Origin: Bacteroidia bacterium
Lineage (GTDB): Bacteria; Bacteroidota; Bacteroidia; Bacteroidales; Azobacteroidaceae
Assembly (NCBI GenBank): GCA_026000155.1
Contig: BNYG01000002.1
Location: forward strand, 62,001-126,000
Length of the DNA: 64,000 bases
Direction of reading: 5' to 3'
Every line of letters begins with the position of its first letter. Positions within the stretch are counted from its first letter, which is position 1. A program made the position numbers and the translations under genes. The notes beneath the pieces were generated by a model. The model worked only from the letters and a program-made list of their open reading frames with translations. It was not told the origin of the DNA and searched no databases. This document shows positions 52,661 through 60,404 of the stretch, piece by piece.

Positions 52661-54013
52661 TCATTCTAAATAGGAAGTAACCTGTCCGGATATTTGCAGC
52701 AAAGAAATCTCGCAAAGTTTGGTGTTGAATTGAGCATCCAATAGGCGTTCTTCGGCGCCTAATAAACTGTTTTGCGCTTCCCGCAGTTCAAGACCCGATA
52801 AATCGCCCAAGCGGTAACGCTCCATGGCAATTTCGTAATTTTCGCGAGCCGCTTCAAGATTTTCTTCTTCCAAATCACTTAATTCAAGATTATTTTGATA
52901 CGCCATCCACATATTGGCCAAATCGGCTTTTAAGGAAAGTTCCAAACGTTCATGTTCCAAATCGCGGTTTTGAATGGTGATGCGGGCATTTTTTTGTTCC
53001 CGCCGGCGATTGAATCCGTCAAAAAGGCTATACCCCAACGAAAAACCATAGTTAAAACCCAAATTATTTTGCCGATCGACATTCGAATTTTTTGTATCAT
53101 TCAAACTCAACGTATATCCGTAACCGGCATTCAACCGCAAATAGGGAAAATTACGCGATTGAAAAGCCTTCAAATCCAGTTCGCTGAGCGTTTTATTTTT
53201 TTCGGAAAGCAATAAACGGGAATTGGCTTCCAAAGTCTGTTCCCAGAGGGAAGATTCGTTCAGCAATTTATCTGTCGTAATCAAGGTATCGCATACCACC
53301 GGTTTTTGGGAAACATTATCCAATGCCATTAATTGGTTCAGTACAATAGCAGAAGTGTTAACTACTTCGTATTGTTTAATCAAGCTGGAACTGTCGGCAT
53401 TGAAATCGACCCGCGCCTGTTGCAAATCCAAACGCGACATGGAACCGATATTGTAACGCGCTTCCACAATCCGCAAACGTTCTTTCGATAATGAAACCGC
53501 ATATTTCAGGTTTTTCAAACGCAAATTTTGCTTGACATAATTATAATATTCGGAAGTGAGGTTGGCAATCAGATTTTCGATAGACAAGCGGGTATTGATT
53601 TCGCCCATTTTCTGAAACTCTTTCAAACGGCTATATTCGGTTTGCATCCGGAAGCCGTCAAAAACCGTCCAATTCAGGTTTAAACCAACATTCGCTCCCT
53701 GATTAAAAATATTGGAATAGTTTTTACTGGATTGGTCGGTCAATTTTTGGTCGATATCCGTAAGGGAACCGTTGTAACCGGCATTAATATCCACAGTCGG
53801 AAGAATTCCCGCATTCCCTAAAGTCGTATTATTATCAATAATCTGCTGATCATTGCGGATAATCCGAATGTCGTAATTACGCTCCAAACCTGTTTCCAAC
53901 ACCCGCTTTAAATCATAGACTTCTTGAGCGCGGACATTTGCACTTAATGAAAGAGAGATAAAAATAATGGCAATACAGGCAATACCCTGAAAATCAGTAT
54001 AGTGATGTTTCAT
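52661..54013 (-). CDS. TolC-family outer-membrane efflux protein
   Basis: 450 residues: a signal peptide (GIACIAIIFISLSLSANVRA) and two TolC halves, with GYNGSLTD-type strands and long coiled helices (SKERLRIVEARYNIGSMSRL; NYEIAMERYRLGDLSGLELR). It forms the outer-membrane channel of the RND pump encoded upstream in the same strand. The usual immediate junction with the permease gene is interrupted by about 850 bp holding three small genes, the last of which overlaps this start by 20 bp. Confidence 0.93.
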   Translation of the reverse strand: MKHHYTDFQGIACIAIIFISLSLSANVRAQEVYDLKRVLETGLERNYDIRIIRNDQQIIDNNTTLGNAGILPTVDINAGYNGSLTDIDQKLTDQSSKNYSNIFNQGANVGLNLNWTVFDGFRMQTEYSRLKEFQKMGEINTRLSIENLIANLTSEYYNYVKQNLRLKNLKYAVSLSKERLRIVEARYNIGSMSRLDLQQARVDFNADSSSLIKQYEVVNTSAIVLNQLMALDNVSQKPVVCDTLITTDKLLNESSLWEQTLEANSRLLLSEKNKTLSELDLKAFQSRNFPYLRLNAGYGYTLSLNDTKNSNVDRQNNLGFNYGFSLGYSLFDGFNRRREQKNARITIQNRDLEHERLELSLKADLANMWMAYQNNLELSDLEEENLEAARENYEIAMERYRLGDLSGLELREAQNSLLGAEERLLDAQFNTKLCEISLLQISGQVTSYLE

Positions 54014-54125
54014 ATTCTTCTTTTTCTCTTTCTATTCTTTTTTTCTTGAAAAATTCTTGAAAAAATATTGTATCTTCCTTTGTCCTCGGTATCCCTCCAA
54101 TGAAATCAATATTAATATGTTTCAT
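53994..54125 (-). CDS. Small protein, paralog of the preceding one
   Basis: 43 residues: MKHINIDFIGGIPRTKEDTI, then FFQEFFKKKRIEREKEEYET and SLY. The pattern (IDFIGGI ... basic helix ... KEEYET) is a shorter copy of the 53-residue protein next to it, showing tandem duplication. It overlaps the stop of that gene by 14 bp and the start of tolC by 20 bp, so ribosomes could couple all three. No known function. Confidence 0.5.
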   Translation of the reverse strand: MKHINIDFIGGIPRTKEDTIFFQEFFKKKRIEREKEEYETSLY

Positions 54126-54273
54126 ATTCTTTTTTACAAGTTGCTTTTAGTTTTTCTTTTTTCGCTCTTTCTGCTTTAAAATAATCATGAATTGCCTTAA
54201 AATCAGCCTCAGTTGGAGTGATGCCTCCAATGTAATCAACATCAAGATCAATATACCCTTTTTTTGTTTCCAT
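54112..54273 (-). CDS. Small protein downstream of the GNAT-like gene
   Basis: 53 residues: METKKGYIDLDVDYIGGITP, then TEADFKAIHDYFKAERAKKE and KLKATCKKEYETY. A short acidic beta part is followed by a basic helix. It starts 5 bp after the GNAT-like gene stop. Size and spacing suggest a two-gene toxin-antitoxin-like module; no family was recognised. Confidence 0.6.
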   Translation of the reverse strand: METKKGYIDLDVDYIGGITPTEADFKAIHDYFKAERAKKEKLKATCKKEYETY

Positions 54274-54278
54274 AAATA

Positions 54279-54806
54279 TTATTTATTAAAATACCTATCA
54301 ATGAGCTTTCTTGCAGCATTTTCATTAATAACCATTGTGTTATAGGAAATTAATTTTGCGCCTAACGTATCAATATAATGTTGTATCAATTTTGTTTTTG
54401 CAATAAAACACATATTTCCTTCAAATCCTTTTTTCCAAGAAAGATAGCAAGCATAAGCAACTAAATTACCCGGAACTCCAAAATAAGCTTTATTCCTTCC
54501 AATATTGAAATGGGCACTTTCAATAAGATGCATAAAAATGTGACCTTCCCTACTTTCTACACACATCAACCCTTGGATAATATCCGGCTCCCCGGCAATT
54601 GTTAATTTATAAACTGCTCTTTCGGGCAGCAAAAACTCCGCTTTCCAATCAAACTTCCATTTGTTCTTTTTAGTAACAGATTTTAAATCCTCTTTTGTAA
54701 CAAGTTTTACTTCTGTTTGAAAATTTTCTCCAGACAGAGAACTTTCTATTGAATTTGTCAACTTGTCAATGATAAATTCCAGTTCGTTAATGTTTTGCTT
54801 TTTCAT
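54279..54806 (-). CDS. GNAT-like protein of unknown function
   Basis: 175 residues. The C-terminal half resembles an acetyltransferase-fold (GNAT) core: IFMHLIESAHFNIGRNKAYF, GVPGNLVAYACYLSWKKGFE and GNMCFIAKTKLIQHYIDTLGA. A classical acetyl-CoA loop (R/Q-x-x-G-x-G/A) is not evident; NKAYFGVPGNLVA is the nearest. The N-terminal third is helical and charged. It lies 46 bp after the RND permease gene and is followed by a 53-residue gene. The start is the ATG giving MKKQNINEL. Confidence 0.6.
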   Translation of the reverse strand: MKKQNINELEFIIDKLTNSIESSLSGENFQTEVKLVTKEDLKSVTKKNKWKFDWKAEFLLPERAVYKLTIAGEPDIIQGLMCVESREGHIFMHLIESAHFNIGRNKAYFGVPGNLVAYACYLSWKKGFEGNMCFIAKTKLIQHYIDTLGAKLISYNTMVINENAARKLIDRYFNK

Positions 54807-54852
54807 AAAATTTATATCCAGATTTTTGTTCCGTAAAGGTACAAAAAATATT

Positions 54853-57800
54853 TCATTTTTTCTTGATTCTACTTGTCGAAAAATAACTGTAAACCGCCGG
54901 AACAATAAACAAAGTGAGGAAAGTAGAAACGATCATTCCTCCAATAACCGATACACCCATGGCGATGCGGCTGTTAGCTCCTTCCGCACTGGCGAACGCT
55001 AAAGGCAACAACCCCAGCACCGTACAAAAACTCGTCATCAAAATCGGGCGTAAGCGTTGGATGGCTGCGCCTTCAATCGCCTCCATCTTTTCAAACCCGC
55101 TTTCTTGCCGTTGATTGGCAAATTCCACAATCAGAATACCGTTTTTGGCCACCAAGCCAATCAGCATGATAATACCGATTTGACTGAATATATTCATTGT
55201 AATTCCGCCGAGTTGCATGAAAAGCAAGGCTCCCGCAATAGCCAACGGAACGGTAAACATGATGACAAACGGGTCTTTGAAACTTTCGAACTGTGCCGCC
55301 AAAATCAAGAAAATCAATATCAAAGCCAAGCCGAAGGCAAACATCAAACTCGAAGAACTTTCCCTGAATTCTTTCGATTCGCCCGATAAAGCCGTACGGA
55401 AACTTTCGTCCAATACCTCTTTGGCAATCTTGTCCATTTCGTCCAAACCTTCGCCAATCGTCACGCCTTTGGCCAATCCCGAACTGACGGTAGCCGAGTT
55501 AAAACGGTTGTAACGATACAGTTGCGGAGGCGATACACTTTCCGACAAATCCACCAGATTATCCAGCTGAATCATATCCGCCTGATTGTTTTTTACGTAG
55601 ATGGATTTCAAATCGAGCGGTTTGTTGCGCTGTTGCCGGTTGATTTCAGCCAATATTTGGTATTGTTTTCCATTCATATAAAAATAACCCATCCGTTGAC
55701 CGCTAAGCGCATATTGCAACGTTTGACCAATGTCGCGGGTGCTTACGCCCAGCAAAGCCGCCTTGTCGCGATTGATTTGCACACGTGTTTCGGGTTTGGT
55801 AAATTTCAGGTTGACATCCGCCATCTGAAATTTCGGATTTTCGGATACTTTATTCATAAACAGGGGAATAAACTCCTGCAATTTTTCCAAATTCGGCGCT
55901 TGCAACACATATTGAACCGGCATTCCTCCTCGCCGTCCGCCAAAAGTGGATTGTTGCTGTACAAAGGAACGCGCCTCTGTTTGTGTTCGCACCGCTGCCG
56001 AAATTTCGTCGGCTATTTCCATCTGACTTCTTTCCCGGTCTTTGATGTCGGGTAAAATAACCTGCACATTCCCCATTCCCGAGCGGATAAATTCGACGAT
56101 AGACAATCTTTCCGGTGCAAGGGCATCCGCAATCCCTGCGATTTTACTGCCATAATCCCTGTAAAATTCGTAGGTGGAACCTTCCGGCGCGCGCATATTG
56201 ATTGAAATCTGCGATCGGTCTTCCAAGGGCGCCATTTCGGACGGTATTTTTGCCCAAAGAATGGCGATTGCCACAAATGTAGCTCCAATAATCGGCCAAG
56301 TAACCCAACGATAGGACAGAAATTTATTCAGATATTTTCCATAACCCTTGGTCATGCCATCAAAGAAAGGCTCGGTTTTCAGGTAAAACCAGTTTTTGGT
56401 TTCCCGCTTTCGCAATATTTTAGTCGATAACATCGGGGTAAAAGTCAAAGCGACAAAAGCCGAAATCGCTACGGCTCCCGACACCACGATGCTGAATTCC
56501 TTGAACAAACGCCCGGTCATGCCCTCCATAAAGACAATCGGCACAAAAACAGCGACCAAGGTGATGGTTGTCGATACAATGGCGAAAAATATTTCTTTCG
56601 CACCTTCGATGCCCGCCTCTACCGGACTTTGCCCCCGCTCAATGCGCACATAGATGTTTTCGGCCATCACAATGGCATCGTCCACCACCAATCCCACCGA
56701 CAATACCACGGCCAACATGGATAAAACATTGATAGAGAAGCCTGCTATGTACATGATAAAAAAGGCGCCCACCAAAGAAACCGGAATCACCACCACCGGC
56801 ACCAGCGTTGCCCGCCAGTCGCGCAGGAAGAGGAAAATAATCACAATCACCAGGATAAAGGCAATGTAAATCGTCTCTTCCACCTCTTTGACACTTGCCC
56901 GGATAAATTTGGTATTGTCATACACAAAATCCAATTTCACATCTTCGGGAAGGTCTTTTTGCATTTGCTTGAGGCGCACCTGCACTTCGTCCGAAATCTC
57001 AATGTGATTGGCTCCCGGTTGTGGAATGACTACCACGCTGACCATCGGCACACCATTTTTACGCATAATACTGCGTTGATCTTCCGGCCCCAATTCAGCC
57101 ATTCCTATATCGCGAAACCGGACCACATTATAATTATTTTCCCTGATAATCAGATTATTGAATTCTTCGGGCGTTTTCATCAAACCCAACGTACGGATGG
57201 TCAATTCCATTTTATCCCCTTCGATACTTCCCGAAGGAAGTTCCACATTTTCTTTGTCGATGGCGCTCCGGATATCGATAGGCGTGATGCCGTAAGCCGC
57301 CATTTTAGCAGGATCTAACCACAGCCTCATCGCATAACGCTTTTCGCCCCAGATACTTACAGAACTCACATTGGGAATGGTCTGCAAACGCTCTTTAACC
57401 GTCAAATCGGCGATTTCACTCAGTTCAAGCAAATTGCGTTTTTCACTTTGAATGGATAGCTGCAAAATCGGTTGGTCGTCGGCATCCGCTTTGGAAACCG
57501 TAGGCGGGTCGCAATCGCGGGGAAGGAAACGCTGCGCACGCGAAACTTTATCGCGCACATCATTGGCGGCCGTTTCCATATCCACACTCAACTCAAATTC
57601 AACCGTAATGCGCGAGGAACCTTGACTGCTCGTACTCGACAAGGAGCGAATTCCCGGAATCCCGTTGATGTTCTGTTCCAAAGGCTCAGTAATCTGATTT
57701 TCAATAATATCGGCATTCGCACCCGGATAAGTTACGGATACGGTGATAATCGGATTATCCACACTCGGATATTCCCGCACACCCAGATAGGTATAACCGA

Positions 57801-57879
57801 TGATCCCGAAAATGAGGATTATCAACACAAAAACGGTTGCAAGAACCGGTCGCTTAATGCTTAATTCTGATATATTCAC
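54853..57879 (-). CDS. RND efflux permease (AcrB/MexB family)
   Basis: A 1008-residue inner-membrane proton-driven efflux pump, 12 transmembrane helices with two large periplasmic loops. Typical segments are RPVLATVFVLIILIFGIIGY at the start, VSVTYPGANADIIENQ, LSSTSSQGSSRITVEF, the charged transmembrane stretch LSVGLVVDDAIVMAENIYV and the late LIGLVAKNGILIVEFAN. It is full length. The stop lies 2 bp before the adaptor gene start in reverse order (adaptor first, then permease), as usual. Confidence 0.95.
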   Translation of the reverse strand: MNISELSIKRPVLATVFVLIILIFGIIGYTYLGVREYPSVDNPIITVSVTYPGANADIIENQITEPLEQNINGIPGIRSLSSTSSQGSSRITVEFELSVDMETAANDVRDKVSRAQRFLPRDCDPPTVSKADADDQPILQLSIQSEKRNLLELSEIADLTVKERLQTIPNVSSVSIWGEKRYAMRLWLDPAKMAAYGITPIDIRSAIDKENVELPSGSIEGDKMELTIRTLGLMKTPEEFNNLIIRENNYNVVRFRDIGMAELGPEDQRSIMRKNGVPMVSVVVIPQPGANHIEISDEVQVRLKQMQKDLPEDVKLDFVYDNTKFIRASVKEVEETIYIAFILVIVIIFLFLRDWRATLVPVVVIPVSLVGAFFIMYIAGFSINVLSMLAVVLSVGLVVDDAIVMAENIYVRIERGQSPVEAGIEGAKEIFFAIVSTTITLVAVFVPIVFMEGMTGRLFKEFSIVVSGAVAISAFVALTFTPMLSTKILRKRETKNWFYLKTEPFFDGMTKGYGKYLNKFLSYRWVTWPIIGATFVAIAILWAKIPSEMAPLEDRSQISINMRAPEGSTYEFYRDYGSKIAGIADALAPERLSIVEFIRSGMGNVQVILPDIKDRERSQMEIADEISAAVRTQTEARSFVQQQSTFGGRRGGMPVQYVLQAPNLEKLQEFIPLFMNKVSENPKFQMADVNLKFTKPETRVQINRDKAALLGVSTRDIGQTLQYALSGQRMGYFYMNGKQYQILAEINRQQRNKPLDLKSIYVKNNQADMIQLDNLVDLSESVSPPQLYRYNRFNSATVSSGLAKGVTIGEGLDEMDKIAKEVLDESFRTALSGESKEFRESSSSLMFAFGLALILIFLILAAQFESFKDPFVIMFTVPLAIAGALLFMQLGGITMNIFSQIGIIMLIGLVAKNGILIVEFANQRQESGFEKMEAIEGAAIQRLRPILMTSFCTVLGLLPLAFASAEGANSRIAMGVSVIGGMIVSTFLTLFIVPAVYSYFSTSRIKKK

Positions 57880-57881
57880 TG

Positions 57882-58973
57882 TTAATTTTCAATTATTACA
57901 GGTAGTCCATCTCTCAACTGCATGATTCCGCTGATAATCAATGTATCTCCCTTATTCAGTCCATCTACTATCTGTATGCTTGATTCCGTACGGAGTCCTT
58001 TTTTCAATTCCACTTGTTTCGCCTTGCCATTCGAATAAATGTAGGCAATATCCCGTCCCATTTCGGCAATAATGGCTTCGTTGGGCACAACAAGCGCATT
58101 TTTAATTTCGTTGGATAATATTTCAATGGAGGCCATCACGCCCGGTTTTAATTTCCCGTTTAAATTGGGATAGATGGCACGGGCTTTCAAGGTATGGGTG
58201 TTCACATCTACATGAGATTCAATCGCATAAATGGAAGCGCCATAGCTTGTTGCGTCCGAAGTTCTGAAAGTCAGATGCGTTCCGGGGACAATGACATTTA
58301 AATGTCGTTCGGGTATGGAAAATTCTATTTTTAACGGAATAATTTTAGTCAGAGAAGCTATAATGGTGGTGGGAGAAGCGTAACTTCCTTCGCTCACCTG
58401 CCGCAGACCAATCACCCCATCGAAAGGAGCGCGCAATTCGGTTTGGGCAATCCGGGCTTTCGCCAAGTCTATATCCGCATGCAGTTTTTCCAATTCGGTC
58501 GTCACCTGTTCGTAGGCCTCTTTACTAACGGCATCTTTTTCCAATAAAGCTTTTTGACGGAAAACGCGGTCTTCTGCCAACGGAATTTGCGCTTCTAATT
58601 TATTCAGTTCCGCTTGCAAAGGTTTATCATTTACTTTCGCCAATAATTCCCCTTTTTTCACGGCATGCCCTTCCTGAAAATAAAGATTGGTAATCTTGCC
58701 GGAGGTTTCAAATGTCAGATCCACATCCTCGTCCGGCATCAGATTACCGGTGGCGCGGATCATATCAATCAGATTTTCCGGTTCAATTACCTTGACATTG
58801 ACATTCAAGGGCGCGCCTTTTCCTCCGCCCATGGCAGGTGAAGCCGGAGCATGCGCTATTTCAGTGGATTCTTTTCCTGCTTTCATTCGCTTTGAAAGAG
58901 TGGGATAAATTGCCATCCCTACGATTAACAAAGCAATGATTGCGAAGAGAATGATGCGTGTTGTTTTATTCAT
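57882..58973 (-). CDS. RND efflux periplasmic adaptor (membrane fusion protein)
   Basis: 363 residues: one N-terminal membrane helix (TRIILFAIIALLIVGMAIYP), a lipoyl-like domain (GKITNLYFQEGHAVKKGELL ... RAPFDGVIGLRQVSEG), a coiled-coil hairpin (EAQIPLAEDRVFRQKALLEK) and beta-barrel domains. It links the permease to TolC. It is the first gene of the operon; the -7 candidate TATTTTTG lies 39 bp upstream. Confidence 0.95.
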   Translation of the reverse strand: MNKTTRIILFAIIALLIVGMAIYPTLSKRMKAGKESTEIAHAPASPAMGGGKGAPLNVNVKVIEPENLIDMIRATGNLMPDEDVDLTFETSGKITNLYFQEGHAVKKGELLAKVNDKPLQAELNKLEAQIPLAEDRVFRQKALLEKDAVSKEAYEQVTTELEKLHADIDLAKARIAQTELRAPFDGVIGLRQVSEGSYASPTTIIASLTKIIPLKIEFSIPERHLNVIVPGTHLTFRTSDATSYGASIYAIESHVDVNTHTLKARAIYPNLNGKLKPGVMASIEILSNEIKNALVVPNEAIIAEMGRDIAYIYSNGKAKQVELKKGLRTESSIQIVDGLNKGDTLIISGIMQLRDGLPVIIEN

Positions 58974-59011
58974 TAGAAATAAAAAATTAGATATATCGAA
59001 TCAAGCGACTA

Positions 59012-59019
59012 CAAAAATA
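59012..59019 (-). promoter_or_regulatory. -7 box for the efflux operon
   Basis: Read on the minus strand, TATTTTTG matches TAnnTTTG. The -33 box is not clear. Confidence 0.45.
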
Positions 59020-59151
59020 GAACTTTTATGTTAATTTGTAAGCTGAAATAAGGTTAATAAATCACAAAAATAAAAACAGAAAATATTTTTCTAAACACAA
59101 ATTTGTTTATTCTACGTTTTGGCGAATAAAAATGCTTTTTAAGTGCTTCAT

Positions 59152-59182
59152 TTTCGTTATTCTAAAATAATGCCTATATTTG
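59152..59182 (+). promoter_or_regulatory. Promoter of the two-component genes
   Basis: TTTC at 59152-59155 and TATATTTG at 59175-59182 are 19 bp apart, a good -33/-7 fit. It lies 43 bp before the response-regulator start and is divergent from the efflux promoter. Confidence 0.65.
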
Positions 59183-59225
59183 TCCTGGAATTTATACACA
59201 ACTCTCGGTTTTTTAAGTTTTAAGG

Positions 59226-60404
59226 ATGAAAATACTCATATTGGATGATGATATAACTCTTGGCCTAATGCTGAAAACATGGCTGACAAAAAAGGAATAT
59301 ACTGTTCAGACGGCTATCAGTGTGTCCTCTGCTAAAAAAGAGTTGGAACAATTCAACCCGGATTTGGTGATTTCCGATTTACGCCTCCCGGACGATAGCG
59401 GCCTCTCTTTCCTGAAATGGGCGAAGGAAAATTATCCGGAAATCGTATTTATCATGATGACCAGTTATGCGGATATCCAAACAGCGGTAGAATCCATTCG
59501 TTCCGGGGCTTATGATTATGTGGCGAAGCCGATTAATCCGGAAGAATTGCTTAAAAAAATCAAATCCGCCTTTTCCGGGGAACAAAAAGAAACCAAAGAA
59601 TACCAAAAACCAAAGCACGAACCGGAAGATTCCGAAAATCAGTTTGTAAAAGGACAATCATTAGAATATAAAAAGGTATATGACTATGTGGATTTGGTAG
59701 CTCCTACCCACCTGGCCGTATTTATCGAAGGCGATAGCGGCGTAGGCAAGGAACACATTGCCCGGATGATTCATGAAAAAAGCAAACGGGCCGGAGGACC
59801 TTTTATTCCGGTCGATTGCGGCGTGATGAACCGGGAATTATCGGCAAGCGATTTTTTCGGACATATCAAAGGCTCTTTTACAGGCGCTATCAGTAATAAA
59901 AAAGGTCATTTTGCCGAAGCGGACGGCGGAACCTTATTTTTGGATGAAATCGGAAACCTTTCTCCCGGTGTGCAAATGCAACTGCTTCGTGTTTTGCAGG
60001 AAAAGAAAATAAAACCGGTGGGCGCCAATAAAGAAATAGAGGTAGATGTGCGGATCGTTGTGGCAACGAACGAAGATATGGAACAGTCGGTGGCTACCGG
60101 AAAATTCCGCCGGGATTTGTATCACCGCCTGAACGAATTCCATATTAAAGTTCCTACCCTGAAAGAATGCAAAGACGACATATCGCTTTTTGCGCATCAT
60201 TTTTTGGCGAAAGCCAATCAAGAAATGGATAAAAACGTGATCGGAATTGATAAAGAAACGCTCCATTGCCTGAAAATGTACGATTGGCCCGGAAATATAA
60301 GGGAAATGCGGAACGTGATTTTCCGGATGGTGTTAATTGCACCGGCTGATACGCTTACGAAGGATTTATTACCGGATAATATAGTATGTTTAAAACAAAA
60401 ATAA
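59226..60404 (+). CDS. NtrC-type sigma-54 response regulator without DNA-binding domain
   Basis: 392 residues: a receiver domain (ILILDDD; phospho-acceptor Asp51 in LVISDLRLP; Lys in VAKPINP) and a sigma-54 AAA+ domain with Walker A EGDSGVGKEHIAR, the sigma-54 contact loop GSFTGA (usually GAFTGA), Walker B GGTLFLDEIGNL and the sensor region RRDLYHRLNEFHIKVPTL. It ends soon after the AAA+ C-terminal helices (WPGNIREMRNVIFRMVLI), so the usual Fis-type helix-turn-helix is missing. The next gene overlaps by 19 bp. Confidence 0.92.
   Translation: MKILILDDDITLGLMLKTWLTKKEYTVQTAISVSSAKKELEQFNPDLVISDLRLPDDSGLSFLKWAKENYPEIVFIMMTSYADIQTAVESIRSGAYDYVAKPINPEELLKKIKSAFSGEQKETKEYQKPKHEPEDSENQFVKGQSLEYKKVYDYVDLVAPTHLAVFIEGDSGVGKEHIARMIHEKSKRAGGPFIPVDCGVMNRELSASDFFGHIKGSFTGAISNKKGHFAEADGGTLFLDEIGNLSPGVQMQLLRVLQEKKIKPVGANKEIEVDVRIVVATNEDMEQSVATGKFRRDLYHRLNEFHIKVPTLKECKDDISLFAHHFLAKANQEMDKNVIGIDKETLHCLKMYDWPGNIREMRNVIFRMVLIAPADTLTKDLLPDNIVCLKQK

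Noticed and set aside
58974..59225. A sigma-54 promoter for the efflux operon, expected from the neighbouring NtrC-type regulator
   Set aside because: No GG-N10-GC -24/-12 element could be found by eye; both directions show TAnnTTTG boxes instead.
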